A DNA stretch of 64,000 bases, from the NCBI RefSeq assembly GCF_900105205.1, contig NZ_FNSQ01000005.1:3224001-3288000 (forward strand), given 5' to 3'. Shown here in pieces: positions 10,630-20,000 of this stretch (positions are counted from its first letter, which is position 1; every line of letters begins with the position of its first letter). Source of the DNA: Microbacterium hydrocarbonoxydans. GTDB lineage: Bacteria; Actinomycetota; Actinomycetes; Actinomycetales; Microbacteriaceae. Under the pieces are notes generated by a model, which was not told the origin of the DNA, made no database searches, and worked only from the letters and a program-made list of their open reading frames with translations. The position numbers and the translations under genes were made by a program.

Positions 10630-11598
10630 TCAGCGGGCGAATCGGTCGGTGGCCTCGCGCAGCGCGCGCTGGATGCCGGGCTCCGTGGCGGAGTGCCCGG
10701 CGTCGTCGACGACCACGAACTCCGCCTCCGGCCAGGCGGTGTGCAGGTCCCACGCGGTCATCATCGGCGTGCACACGTCGTGGCGCCCCTGCACGATCAC
10801 GGCGGGGATCTGTCGGATGCGGTCGACGCCGGCGATCAGCTGCCCCTCGGTCCACCAGCCACGGTGGACGAAGAAGTGGTTCTCGATGCGGGCGAACGCC
10901 GTCGCGGTCTGCGGATCGGACATCGCCTCGATCTGCGCGGCGTCCGGACGCAGCGTGACCGTCGACGCCTCCCACCGCGACCAGGCGAGGGCGGCCGGCT
11001 CGTGCACGGCGGGATCGGGGTCGAACAGGCGCCGGTGATATGCCTCGATCATCCGCGACCTCTCGAGCACCGGGATTGGGGCGATGAACTCCTCCCAGAG
11101 GTCGGGGAAGAGAGCCGCGGCGCCTCCTTCGTAGAACCACTCCAGCTCCTCCCGGCGCAGCGTGAAGATGCCGCGCAGGACGAGTTCGCTCACCGCCTCG
11201 GGATGCGCCTGGGCATAGGCGAGCGCGAGTGCGCTCCCCCACGAGCCTCCGAAGACCTGCCACCGGTCGATGCCGAGGTTCTTGCGCAGCAGCTCGATGT
11301 CGGCGATCAGGTGCGCGGTCGTGACGAAGCGGAGGTCGGCGTCAGGAGCACTCGCGTGCGGCGTGCTGCGCCCGCAGCCGCGCTGGTCGAGGAGCACGAT
11401 GCGGTAGCTCTCCGGATCGAAGAAGCGACGCTGCCACGCAGACGTGCCGCTCCCCGGCCCTCCGTGGAGGAAGACCACCGGCTTGCCGTCAGGGGCGCCA
11501 CTGACCTCCCAGTACATCCGGTGCCCGTCGCCGACGAGCAACTCGCCGCTCTCGTGCGGTTCGATCGGCGGATACAGCGCATCCAGGTTCATCGTCAT
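10630..11598 (-). CDS. pip: Prolyl aminopeptidase (proline iminopeptidase)
   Basis: 322 residues, alpha/beta hydrolase of peptidase family S33. It removes N-terminal proline from peptides in the cytoplasm. Visible motifs are the oxyanion HGGPGSG, DQRGCGRS, the nucleophile GGSWGS, and the C-terminal GRHDVCTP and DAGHS carrying the Asp and His of the triad. Length and order match the family. Two in-frame ATGs (11598 and 11592) are possible; the first is nearer the G-rich site. It converges with the aldehyde dehydrogenase gene. Confidence 0.95.
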   Translation of the reverse strand: MTMNLDALYPPIEPHESGELLVGDGHRMYWEVSGAPDGKPVVFLHGGPGSGTSAWQRRFFDPESYRIVLLDQRGCGRSTPHASAPDADLRFVTTAHLIADIELLRKNLGIDRWQVFGGSWGSALALAYAQAHPEAVSELVLRGIFTLRREELEWFYEGGAAALFPDLWEEFIAPIPVLERSRMIEAYHRRLFDPDPAVHEPAALAWSRWEASTVTLRPDAAQIEAMSDPQTATAFARIENHFFVHRGWWTEGQLIAGVDRIRQIPAVIVQGRHDVCTPMMTAWDLHTAWPEAEFVVVDDAGHSATEPGIQRALREATDRFAR

Positions 11599-11631
11599 CG
11601 ACCCCCCGGTCAGAACAACTCGTACGAGACC

Positions 11632-11641
11632 ACGCTAGCGT
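11632..11641. promoter_or_regulatory. Overlapping divergent -10 boxes
   Basis: The sequence ACGCTAGCGT is symmetric and gives TAGCGT on both strands. On the plus strand it ends six bases before the ATG at 11648; on the minus strand it lies 33 bases before the pip start. One core may therefore serve both divergent genes. This is inferred from sequence only. Confidence 0.45.
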
Positions 11642-11647
11642 GATCAG

Positions 11648-12277
11648 ATGAGTTTCACGCCGCTGCGATCGAAGTCCCGCGATCTCTCCGCCTGGTTCGC
11701 CACCCGCCCCGATCTGTTCGAATCGGAGCGTTCGCCACGCAAGACCGCGACGTGGGGCATCATCGCGGGGATCATGGTGGTCCTGGCTCTGCTGGTCTAC
11801 CTCAATCCGCTCGCCACGGTCGAGACCCTGGGCGGTCGCATCCGGAGCGGACTGGCCATCGCGGCGGCATTCGGAATGCCGCCGGTGATCTTCGTGATCT
11901 GCCTCGTGATGATCTTCCTCGGTGCCAGGCGATGGCGCGTCAAGGGCGGCGGAGTGCTGCGGAACGCGGTGATCCACGGCTACGCCGCCGGATTCCCGAT
12001 CGAGCAGGTCCTGGCGGCCATCCGCACCGGGAGCGCGGACAGCGCCGGCGTGATCGCCGCGCTCGGTGCGCTGCAGAAGAACCGTGCAGACGAGCGACTG
12101 CTCACGATCTGGACGTCGGAGGCGGACAGAGCGATGTACGTGGGGGTGCTCCGAGTCGACGGGAACAAGGTGTGGATCGACACCGAGCCCTTCGCCGTCG
12201 AGCCCGACCGCTACTTCGACGCCAGGAAGCACGACCTCGCCGCGACGCGCGGCCTCACCAGCATCGACGGCGTCTGA
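11648..12277 (+). CDS. Hypothetical two-helix membrane protein
   Basis: 209 residues with no family I recognise. Residues about 36-54 and 74-97 are hydrophobic helices, separated by a short loop; the C-terminal half is soluble and rich in charged residues and probably cytoplasmic. The start is supported by TAGCGT ending six bases upstream. The neighbours are divergent pip and a convergent zinc peptidase only four bases away, so it is a single-gene transcript. Confidence 0.7.
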   Translation: MSFTPLRSKSRDLSAWFATRPDLFESERSPRKTATWGIIAGIMVVLALLVYLNPLATVETLGGRIRSGLAIAAAFGMPPVIFVICLVMIFLGARRWRVKGGGVLRNAVIHGYAAGFPIEQVLAAIRTGSADSAGVIAALGALQKNRADERLLTIWTSEADRAMYVGVLRVDGNKVWIDTEPFAVEPDRYFDARKHDLAATRGLTSIDGV

Positions 12278-12281
12278 CTCG

Positions 12282-13163
12282 CTAGAGCTCGTCGCCCGCC
12301 ACCGTCAGGGGCCCCTCGCAGACGTCGAGGCCGTTCTGATAGCCGTTGGCGAACCAGAACTTCCGCTGCTCGCTCGTGCCGTGCGTGAAGCTCTCGGGGT
12401 TGACCGACCCCGACTGCTGCTGGATGTTGTCGTCACCCACGGTGTTCGCCGCGTTCAGCGCGTCATCGAGCTCGGCGTCCGTCGGCGCCAGGAGATACGG
12501 GACGCCGTTCTTGTCCTTCTCCTTGGTCATCTGGCCGATCCATGCACCCGCGTAGCAGTCGGCCTGGAGCTCGATGCGCACGCCGTTGCTGTCGGGGCCG
12601 GTGCCGTTGTTCGGGTACCTGTCCATCGTCCCGCGGATGTACTGGATGTGGTGGCCCCACTCGTGGCCCACGATGTAGAGCTGGGCGAGGTCGCCGGCGG
12701 ATGCGCCGAACTGCTGCTGCATGAGGTCGAAGAACGTCGGATCGATGTACACCGTCTCATCCGGCGGGCAGTAGAAGGGCCCCACCGCATTCGAGGCCGT
12801 GCCGCACGACGTCGAGGTCGCCCCGTCGACGATGATCAGCTGCGGGCGACGGTAGTCGTCGATGTTGTCCTCCCAGAAGCCGTCCAGCGCGAGCTGCGAG
12901 GCGGCCACGCGGCAGTCGACGTTCTCGTTCGCGTCCTCGCCCGTGAGGCAGTCCTCGATCACACTGCCGCCGGACGGCTCGCTCCCGCCGCCGGTCGCAC
13001 CTCCACCCCCGAGGAGGCCGGTCAGGTCGATGCCCAGCAGCGGGCCGGCGATGAGCGCGATGATGCCGAGCAGTCCGACACCGCCGGCACCTGCCACGAC
13101 GGCGCCGCGTCCTCGACGACGGGCGGTGTTGCCGGAGACATCGGCATCGGGATTGAACGTCAT
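12282..13163 (-). CDS. Membrane-anchored neutral zinc metallopeptidase (YpfJ family)
   Basis: 293 residues. A short Arg-rich cytoplasmic tail is followed by one membrane helix (about residues 25-45), a Gly/Ser linker, and an extracytoplasmic peptidase domain. The zinc-binding motif is HEWGHHIQY with the third ligand in ELQADCYAGAWIG. Substrates of this family are unknown. The in-frame extension upstream is antisense to the malate dehydrogenase gene and not real; the ATG at 13161-13163 is favoured because a TACCCT -10 ends six bases before it. Confidence 0.9.
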   Translation of the reverse strand: MTFNPDADVSGNTARRRGRGAVVAGAGGVGLLGIIALIAGPLLGIDLTGLLGGGGATGGGSEPSGGSVIEDCLTGEDANENVDCRVAASQLALDGFWEDNIDDYRRPQLIIVDGATSTSCGTASNAVGPFYCPPDETVYIDPTFFDLMQQQFGASAGDLAQLYIVGHEWGHHIQYIRGTMDRYPNNGTGPDSNGVRIELQADCYAGAWIGQMTKEKDKNGVPYLLAPTDAELDDALNAANTVGDDNIQQQSGSVNPESFTHGTSEQRKFWFANGYQNGLDVCEGPLTVAGDEL

Positions 13164-13214
13164 GCCATGAGGGTACTCTGCACCACGGCATCCCCCGAGT
13201 CGTAGGCTCGTGTC

Positions 13215-14204
13215 ATGACGACCACGATCACGCTGACCGGTGCCGGTGGACAGATCGGATACGCGCTGCTCTTCCGCATCGCGGCCGGGGACCTGCTCGG
13301 CCCGGACGAGAAGGTGCGGCTGCGGCTGCTCGAGATCCCGCAGGGGCTGGGTGCGGCGGAGGGTGCCGCCCTCGAGCTGCAGGACGGCGCGTTCGGCCTG
13401 CTCGAGCACGTGGAGGTGACGGATGACCCCGCGGTCGGATTCGACGGTGCGGACCTCGCGCTCCTGGTCGGGGCCCGTCCACGGGGACCCGGCATGGAGC
13501 GCGGCGACCTGCTGGCCGCGAACGCGGGCATCTTCGGGCCGCAGGGCGCCGCGATCGCCGCGCACGCCGCAGAGGGCGTGCGCGTCACCGTCGTCGGCAA
13601 CCCCGCGAACACGAACGCGCTGATCGCCGCGGCATCCGCCGACGGCGTGCCGGCCGAGCGGTTCAGCGCCCTCACCCGCCTCGACGAGAACAGAGCGCGC
13701 GCACAGCTCGCACAGACGCTCGCCGTGCCGGTCGACACGATCCGCCGGCTGCCCATCTGGGGCAACCACTCGGCGACGCAGTTCCCGGACGTGTCGTACG
13801 CGACGGTCGGCGGACAGCCCGTCGACGCCGCCCTCGAGGCCATCGTCGGCGACGTGCCGACCTGGCTCGCCGAGACCTTCATCCCCCGCGTCGCGAAGCG
13901 GGGTGCGGAGATCATCCAGGTGCGCGGTTCGTCGTCCGTGGCATCCGCCGCCAACGCCACGATCGAGCACGTGCGCGACTGGGTGCGGGGCACCGAGGAC
14001 TGGACCTCCGCCGGCGTCGTCTCGCACGGCGAGTACGGCGTGCCAGAGGGGCTCATCTCCTCGTTCCCGGTGCGATCCGTCGATGGCGGATGGCAGATCG
14101 TCGAGGGTCTCGAGGTGAGCGACTGGGCCCGTGCACGCATCGACGCGTCGGTCGCCGAGCTCGTCGAGGAACGCGAGGCGGTGCGATCACTCGGGCTGCT
14201 CTGA
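13215..14204 (+). CDS. mdh: Malate dehydrogenase
   Basis: 329 residues. NAD-dependent oxidation of malate to oxaloacetate in the citric acid cycle. It has the Rossmann [15 protein letters not shown] start, the [13 protein letters not shown] block, the LTRLDENRA substrate arginine region and the active-site histidine in [11 protein letters not shown]. Length and order match the cytosolic-type actinobacterial enzyme. A TAGGCT -10 ends six bases before the ATG, so the transcript is probably leaderless. Confidence 0.97.
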   Translation: MTTTITLTGAGGQIGYALLFRIAAGDLLGPDEKVRLRLLEIPQGLGAAEGAALELQDGAFGLLEHVEVTDDPAVGFDGADLALLVGARPRGPGMERGDLLAANAGIFGPQGAAIAAHAAEGVRVTVVGNPANTNALIAAASADGVPAERFSALTRLDENRARAQLAQTLAVPVDTIRRLPIWGNHSATQFPDVSYATVGGQPVDAALEAIVGDVPTWLAETFIPRVAKRGAEIIQVRGSSSVASAANATIEHVRDWVRGTEDWTSAGVVSHGEYGVPEGLISSFPVRSVDGGWQIVEGLEVSDWARARIDASVAELVEEREAVRSLGLL

Positions 14205-14256
14205 AACGTCACCGCGGAGGCTCCGAGCAGGGCAGAATGGATGCCGGAGGTGCGCG

Positions 14257-14727
14257 ATGAGCGAGACGATCGATCCCATGAAGGCGACGGCATCCGTCGA
14301 TGAGGCCCTGACGAGCCCGCTGCACCTGCCGCACGCCGCCGCCGAGTGCCCGAAGTGCTTCACCGAACTGCAGCAGAACCGTGATTTCTGGCTCGCCCGC
14401 CCGGACGGCTCCCGCCTGGTCGGTCTCGTGGTCTCCCGCGACGGCATGCCGTCGGTCGTCGAGCAGCGGGATGATCTGACGCGGTTCGGCGTGCCGATCG
14501 AAGGCTTCCGTCACCCCGCCCCCGACATCCTGGAGAGCTGGAGCGACCGCCTGTCGCGCCTGATCGCCACGCTCAAGACCGGCGACGTCCTGGTCGTCGC
14601 GAACATCCATGCGCTGGGGCGCGACGCGGATGAGGGCGCGCGCACCGCGAAGGAGCTGCGGCGGCACGGGATCATCGTCAAGGTGCTCAGCCACAACGCC
14701 CGGCACCTGGCCGACGCGGCCCGCTGA
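14257..14727 (+). CDS. Small protein resembling a serine-resolvase N-terminal domain
   Basis: 156 residues. The second half (DVLVVANIHALGRDADEGARTAKELRRHGIIVKVLS) resembles the part of serine recombinases around the conserved LGR and ELRxxGIxVKVL motifs. The canonical N-terminal YxRVS motif with the catalytic serine is not recognisable and there is no DNA-binding domain, so recombinase activity is doubtful. A good GGAGG site lies before the ATG at 14257. It follows mdh by 52 bases. It may be a domesticated or regulatory remnant. Confidence 0.55.
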   Translation: MSETIDPMKATASVDEALTSPLHLPHAAAECPKCFTELQQNRDFWLARPDGSRLVGLVVSRDGMPSVVEQRDDLTRFGVPIEGFRHPAPDILESWSDRLSRLIATLKTGDVLVVANIHALGRDADEGARTAKELRRHGIIVKVLSHNARHLADAAR

Positions 14728-14775
14728 CCGGCTTCGCGGACGAAGCTCCTGAGACGGGGCTCTTCCGCCGACCCC

Positions 14776-15246
14776 TCAGACGGAGGCGATCCCCAGCGCG
14801 TCGAGCTCGAGCGACTCCGCTCCGCGGTCGAGACGGTCGATCTGCTCGGCCGTCCAGGTCTCGCCCGTCGGAATCTGCTCACCCTCGCGCCAGGCGCGAT
14901 AGGCCAGCTCGTCCGGACCGTCGATGCCGTACGCATCCCGCAGTGCGACGACGCAACGCGCCGCCAGCTCCTCGTACTCGGCCGTGAGGGCGGGGAGGAC
15001 CAGCGAGGACGACCAGTTCGGCTGCGCACTGTTCGGAGCCGACCAGCCGGCGCCGCGCAGAGCCGACTCGTCGGCATCCGCCACGACGTCCGTCGCCGGC
15101 GCCTCTGCATCCAGCCGGTCGCTCTGGCCGGCGAACTGCACGTATCGCGCGGGATCGGACTCCGACGCGATGATCAGGAACACCCGATCCGACACCTGGC
15201 GGAACGTCGACGCGAGACGCTGCCCGAACTCATCCCATTCGGACAT
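14776..15246 (-). CDS. Probable TY-Chap/YbjN-like secretion chaperone
   Basis: 156 residues. The opening WDEFGQRLASTFRQVSDRVFLII and the alpha/beta pattern with a FAGQSDRLDAEA strand-turn resemble TY-Chap (YbjN-like) proteins found beside type VII toxin genes. Its start overlaps the stop of the preceding gene by one base (TGATG), making it the last gene of the operon that begins with the WXG100 genes. A chaperone role for a secreted partner is inferred from family and position. A longer in-frame open frame exists upstream but overlaps the preceding gene. Confidence 0.5.
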   Translation of the reverse strand: MSEWDEFGQRLASTFRQVSDRVFLIIASESDPARYVQFAGQSDRLDAEAPATDVVADADESALRGAGWSAPNSAQPNWSSSLVLPALTAEYEELAARCVVALRDAYGIDGPDELAYRAWREGEQIPTGETWTAEQIDRLDRGAESLELDALGIASV

Positions 15247-15731
15247 CAGCGGTCGCCCAGCTTGCGCTCGACCTCGGCACCCTGAGGTGTCTCGAAGCGC
15301 GCGGACAGTCCCTTGGGCGCGAAGTTGAACGTCACCCGCGCACCGCCCTCGACGTCCCAGCGCGCGGACACCGTGTCCTTGACCTTCAGGTTCTTCGGGT
15401 CGCCCCATCGCGACGACCCCTCTCGCACCATCAGCGTGAACGCATCGCCGAGGAACGCCGTCGACTCCTCCGTGACTTCGCGGATGGTGTCGGAGATGTC
15501 GAGGGTCAGGTGCATCATCCGGCCGCGCGAATCGGTGGTCATCACATCGGTGAACGTGAAGTTCGAGACCGTGTTCATCAGGTACGGCGTCCCGTTCTCG
15601 ACCTCGATGGTCCACCCGAAGCGCTCGACGGCGAGCTTCTGGGTCTCCTCCTGCGTCAGCGGCCACGGAGCAGCGATCCAGAAGTCCATCAGGTCGCAGA
15701 CCTCGGCGGGGGTCATCACTTTCCAGCTCAT
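15246..15731 (-). CDS. DUF6301-like protein of the toxin operon
   Basis: 161 residues, soluble, with an N-terminus (SWKVMTPAEVCDLMDFWIAAPWPLTQEETQKLAVERFGW) like proteins I associate with DUF6301, which occur next to secreted toxins in actinobacteria. The rest is beta-rich (VSNFTFTDVMTTDSRGRMMHLTLDIS). No catalytic motif is visible. It follows the 299-residue gene by 36 bases and overlaps the chaperone-like gene. Candidate immunity or accessory factor; the family assignment is from memory and moderate. Confidence 0.5.
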   Translation of the reverse strand: MSWKVMTPAEVCDLMDFWIAAPWPLTQEETQKLAVERFGWTIEVENGTPYLMNTVSNFTFTDVMTTDSRGRMMHLTLDISDTIREVTEESTAFLGDAFTLMVREGSSRWGDPKNLKVKDTVSARWDVEGGARVTFNFAPKGLSARFETPQGAEVERKLGDR

Positions 15732-15767
15732 ACAAGAACCCTATCGATCACGTGCGGCGGAAGAGGA

Positions 15768-16667
15768 TCACTGTGCGGCATCGGCGGCGGTCGCTGCCGG
15801 GAGCTCGGTCTGCTCTTCACCGAGATCACGGACCTCGACCGCATCGACGACACCCTCGTACACGCCCGCGTCGGTCTTCGTGAGCCCGAGCGACTCCGCG
15901 TCGATCGCATCGTGTCCGAGGAAGACGATGTGGGCGCGGTCGCCCGACTCACCCCGTTCGACTCCGACGAGCTGCACGCGGCGGTTGCGCCAGCGCCCCA
16001 GCACGCGGACGGCGAAGAGGCGATCGATCTCGCCGTCGGTCGCCGTGCGCCACCAGACGCCACGAGACGACTGGCGCATGCCCTCGCGCTCGTCGGGAGC
16101 GCACACGATGGCCGTCCCGTCGGGAAGCAGGTCGGCCAGCATCCGCTCTCCCGCGATCTCGGCCCACACTCCGACGAGCTCGGGTGAGCGCGGCGGGACG
16201 GGCTGCAGAACGAAGTCCGGTCGGGTGGACACCCACCCCTCGGCGACGTGCGCATACCCGGCGAGGATCTCCTCGCGACCGTCCGCGTGCGTCCGCCACA
16301 GGCTCGTGCCGGCCGGGAGGGCGCTGGGCGCGAGCCACCAGTACGGCACCATGGCGGAGGCGCTCTCGACGAACCCGGTGCCGCTGAGCGGAGGGTGATC
16401 ACGGAAGGGCGGGACGACATCGCCGGTCCCGGGAGACTCGAGAGCGAGGTAGGACGCCGCGGGGATCCGGAGCGTGTCGATGTGGGGGGCGTCGGCGCTG
16501 AACGGAGAACCGGGGTAGGCGAGCCCGAGCTCGGCGAACAGCGCGGCGGGCGTGGTCGCCGCGACCACATCGTCGCGACGGACGACGTACCCGGCGACCC
16601 AGCCGATCGCCTGGCTCAACCACGCACGGCCACGCGCGGGCGTCACTGCCAAGATCAGTTCGGTCAT
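15768..16667 (-). CDS. Hypothetical protein of the toxin operon
   Basis: 299 residues, no signal peptide, no membrane helix and no family I recognise. The N-terminal half is rich in Pro, Ala and Trp (SAMVPYWWLAPSALPAGTSLWR); the C-terminal half is a beta-rich stretch (GVWWRTATDGEIDRLFAVRVLGRW, RRVQLVGVERGESGDRAHIV). The ATG at 16665-16667 overlaps the stop of the 143-residue gene by four bases, so translation is coupled to the toxin operon. It could be an immunity protein or an adaptor; nothing decides between them. Confidence 0.65.
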   Translation of the reverse strand: MTELILAVTPARGRAWLSQAIGWVAGYVVRRDDVVAATTPAALFAELGLAYPGSPFSADAPHIDTLRIPAASYLALESPGTGDVVPPFRDHPPLSGTGFVESASAMVPYWWLAPSALPAGTSLWRTHADGREEILAGYAHVAEGWVSTRPDFVLQPVPPRSPELVGVWAEIAGERMLADLLPDGTAIVCAPDEREGMRQSSRGVWWRTATDGEIDRLFAVRVLGRWRNRRVQLVGVERGESGDRAHIVFLGHDAIDAESLGLTKTDAGVYEGVVDAVEVRDLGEEQTELPAATAADAAQ

Positions 16668-17095
16668 CGTCTTCCTCCGGGGTCGGCCCCTAGCCACGGT
16701 GCGGGAACCGGGGTGCGCGTCTCGGTGATCCGCAGATCCCGATCGTTCGCCGGGATGAGCTTCACCCAGGCATCGCGCTCAAAGCTATCAAACCCGTTCT
16801 CCCGCGCTCGCGGGTCCTTCGTGACCGCCATCACGCGACCCTGATTGCTCGGCGAGATCTCGACCGGGATACCGCGGTACGACCCGGAGTGGGAGATCCG
16901 GAAGCACTCGAGCTTCTCCGTCGGATCCACCTTCCGCTCGAAGCGTGCAGGAGCATTCTTCGTGAACGCCGCTTCGTCGAATCCGGGCGTCGCCCTGTCC
17001 GTCTGCAGCACCCACCCCGAGCCCTTGTGGACGAGCCGGTAGTCGACGCCCTTCCACCGGGCGTGGAGGCCCCGCTTCTCCAGCGCGTCGGTCAC
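16664..17095 (-). CDS. Candidate immunity protein directly downstream of the toxin gene
   Basis: 143 residues, small, soluble and beta-rich, with no recognised family. Its GTG start (17093-17095) overlaps the toxin stop by four bases (GTGA), the arrangement expected for a cognate immunity gene made in step with its toxin. The visible sequence includes GSGWVLQTDRATPGFDEAAF and a charged centre. Role inferred from position only; one of the two following genes could be the immunity factor instead. Confidence 0.6.
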   Translation of the reverse strand: MTDALEKRGLHARWKGVDYRLVHKGSGWVLQTDRATPGFDEAAFTKNAPARFERKVDPTEKLECFRISHSGSYRGIPVEISPSNQGRVMAVTKDPRARENGFDSFERDAWVKLIPANDRDLRITETRTPVPAPWLGADPGGRR

Positions 17096-20000
17096 GAGCC
17101 GGAGCCGGGGCTGAAGAATCCGCGACCGGGAACGTAGATGCCCACCAGACGGGGGCCATCAGGTCCGACCGCCCACAGACGCGCTCCTGCCGACAGATCC
17201 ATCCGAGCGGATGCCTCGTACTCAGGCCGCCAGACGTCGTCGCGGTTCAGCAGGAAGCCGGATCCGGCGAACGGCTGGTCGTACTCGGCCGTGCCGTCGA
17301 ACTCCGGCGAGAACGGCACGCCCAGCAGGTCGACGTCGTCGGTCTGGAACTCGATGAAGCCGTAGGAGTCTGCACCCGGAGCCGTGTACGGGTTCACCTG
17401 ACCGCTGTTGGGCGTGTAGTCCAGGCGAGCGTCGGCCACGACCTGGTCGAGTCCGCCCCACGGATTCAGGTCGCTCGCGCGGGCGACGAACCCGCCGACC
17501 TGCGGCCCGTACTGACCGTACTGGTAGCGGCTGACATCGTCGAACGGGATCACCTTGACCAGGCGGGTGTCGGGCGTGGGCGCATCGATGAGACCGCGCA
17601 GTTCGAGGAGCTGAGCGCGCTGGTCCGCCGAGAGCTGCGACGCCGGCGTGTGCCGGAGGTCGTGCAGATCCTGGTTCGACAGACCGTTCGCCTCGGCGAA
17701 CTCACGGATGATCTGATCGGAGCTGCGGTCGGGCCCGTCGCCGTGGCCGGCGCCGTTCGTCGGATCGACGGGGTCGCCACCGTCGCCGGGGCCACCGACG
17801 CCGCTGCCGCCGTCGAGGTCGTCTCCATCGATGTCGTCACCATCGATGTCGTCACCATCGATGTCACCACCGTCGGTGCCGTCACCATCGATGGAGGACT
17901 CGCCATCCGTGCTGTCGGCGTCCGCTGCTCCTGCCTCCTGAGCCGTGTCGCCGCCCTGCGCAGTCTCTGCGCCGTCGGTCCCCGTCTCAGAGCCCGCGGG
18001 CGTCACCTCGGGACCCGCCGTCGTCGCCTCAGGACCCGCAGTCGTCGCCTCAGCGCGCGCGGTCGTCCCGTCAGCGCCGGGGGTGGTCCGCTCAGCGCCC
18101 GCCGGAGACACTGTCGAGTCGGAGCCGGGCACGCGGACCTGGCTGCGATCGATCTGGAAGTCCGTGACGCGGATGGTGCCGTCCGGTCGCGCCTGGACGA
18201 GCTCGTAGCGCACGTCGAGCGTGCCGTTGCGGATCGCCTCGACCACGCGGGGGTCAGCGTCAGGGCTCTGCATGTAGGCATCGAGGCTGTCTGCGAGGCG
18301 GGTGTCGCGGCCGGCGATGTCGTTGAGGTACGCGGTCGTGCCCTGCTCGGCGCGAACGCCGTCGACGGTGCGATAGCCGAGCGAGGAATTGCCGCCCTTC
18401 GCCTCGTAGACGTGCAGCGTCGGCGACGGGTCGCCCGTGATGGTCACGTGGTCGAACTGGCCGGCGCCTGCGCCGCCCGGCGGGATCAGCGTGGTCTCTC
18501 CACGAGCCGCCGACACAGCACCGGCCGCCTGGTCGCCCAGCTGCTCGGACGAACCTCGGAGATCGGCCAGAGCGTCGCGCTCGGCGGTGATGGCCCTGTC
18601 GAGCTCGGCCTGCTGCCGAGGCGAGATGACGCCATCCCTCTTCAGGGTCTCGAGCGTCGCTTGCACGTCGTGCGAGGAGCCGTCGAGCAGGCGAGGGTCG
18701 ATCCCCGCAGCATCCGCCAGCTGGTCGACGCGAGCTGCGGCGGCGTTCGCATCGGCCTGCAGGTCGGCACGAGCATCGACCTGCGACTGGTGCGCAGTCT
18801 GCGCGTCTCCATCGAGCCCGACCTCGGTCGTGTCGCCGCGGACGGCCCGATCGACGGGGAGGTCGTTGACATCCGGTCGGTTGTGGTCGGGCACGAACTG
18901 GTGCGTGTCCTCGTCATGCAGCCGACCGGCGCGGTCACGATACGTGTCGTCGGGGTCGCCCGCAAGAGTGCGACGACCGTCCTCACGCTCGAGGTAGTCC
19001 CGGCCGTGCGCATCCTGGGCCGGTCCGCCGTCACCCCACTGCTGCGCCGGCTGATCGCCGGTCGAGGACGTCGAATCGGTCGGCGCGTGCACGGGGGCGT
19101 CGTCGCCGTCAGCGCCGTCCGCCGTCGGGTCCGCGCCGTCGCCGTCGCCCTCTGCGGTGCTGTCGCCCGCGTCGGGATCCGCACCGTCCGCCGTGGGGTC
19201 GACACCGAGGTCGCCGTCAGGATCCACGGGCGGGGGTCCATCCACCCCGGCATCCGGGTCGGTCGACGTCGAGGAGTCGCCGGTCGACGTCGAGTCGCCG
19301 CCGGTGCCGACCGGGGCCGCCGGAGCCTCCGGCGTGGTCGACGTGCTGCCGCCGGCGCCCGTGCCGGACGAGTCCCCGCCAGCAGGAGTGTTCTCGGGAG
19401 CAGGAGTGTTCTCGGGAGCAGGAGTGTTCTCGGGAGCAGGAGTGTTCTCGGGAGCAGGACTGTTCTCGGGAGCAGGACTGTTCTCGGGAGCAGGAGTGTT
19501 CTCCGGAGCAGGACTGTTCTCGGGAGCAGGAGTGTTCTCCGGAGCAGGAGTGTTCTCCGGAGCAGGAGTGTTCTCCGGAGCAGGACTGTTCTCCGGAGCA
19601 GGACTGTTCTCCGGAGCAGGAGTGTTCTCCGGAGCAGGACTGTTCTCCGGAGCAGGACTGTTCTCCGGAGCAGGACTGTTCTCCGGAGCAGGAGTGTTCT
19701 CCGGAGCAGGACTGTTCTCCGGAGCAGGACTGTTGTCGCCGCCTGCGTTGGTGTTGCCACCGTCGCCACCACTGCCGCTGTTGCCGCCGTCGCCGCCGTT
19801 GCCCTCGGGCGTGACGTGGATGTCGGTCGCCGTGGGAGCGTCGCCGTGGTTCGAGGAGGCCGAGCCGCCCTCGCCACCGCTGCCGCCGACGTCGCCGCCC
19901 TGGCCGCTGGGGCCGTCGTAGTCGGAGCGCGGAGCTCCTCCGCCGTCGCCGCCCGAGGCGTTGGCCGCGTCGCCGGTGCCCGAAGGACCGTCGTAGTCGT

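Noticed and set aside
12282..14027. Longer zinc peptidase starting near 14027
   Set aside because: The extension is antisense to mdh and the short form has a leaderless -10 and a normal N-terminus.
17092..17600. TNT (NAD glycohydrolase) domain at the C-terminus of the toxin candidate
   Set aside because: The usual DRFG and downstream RxLPP-like signatures are not present, so I left the domain unnamed.
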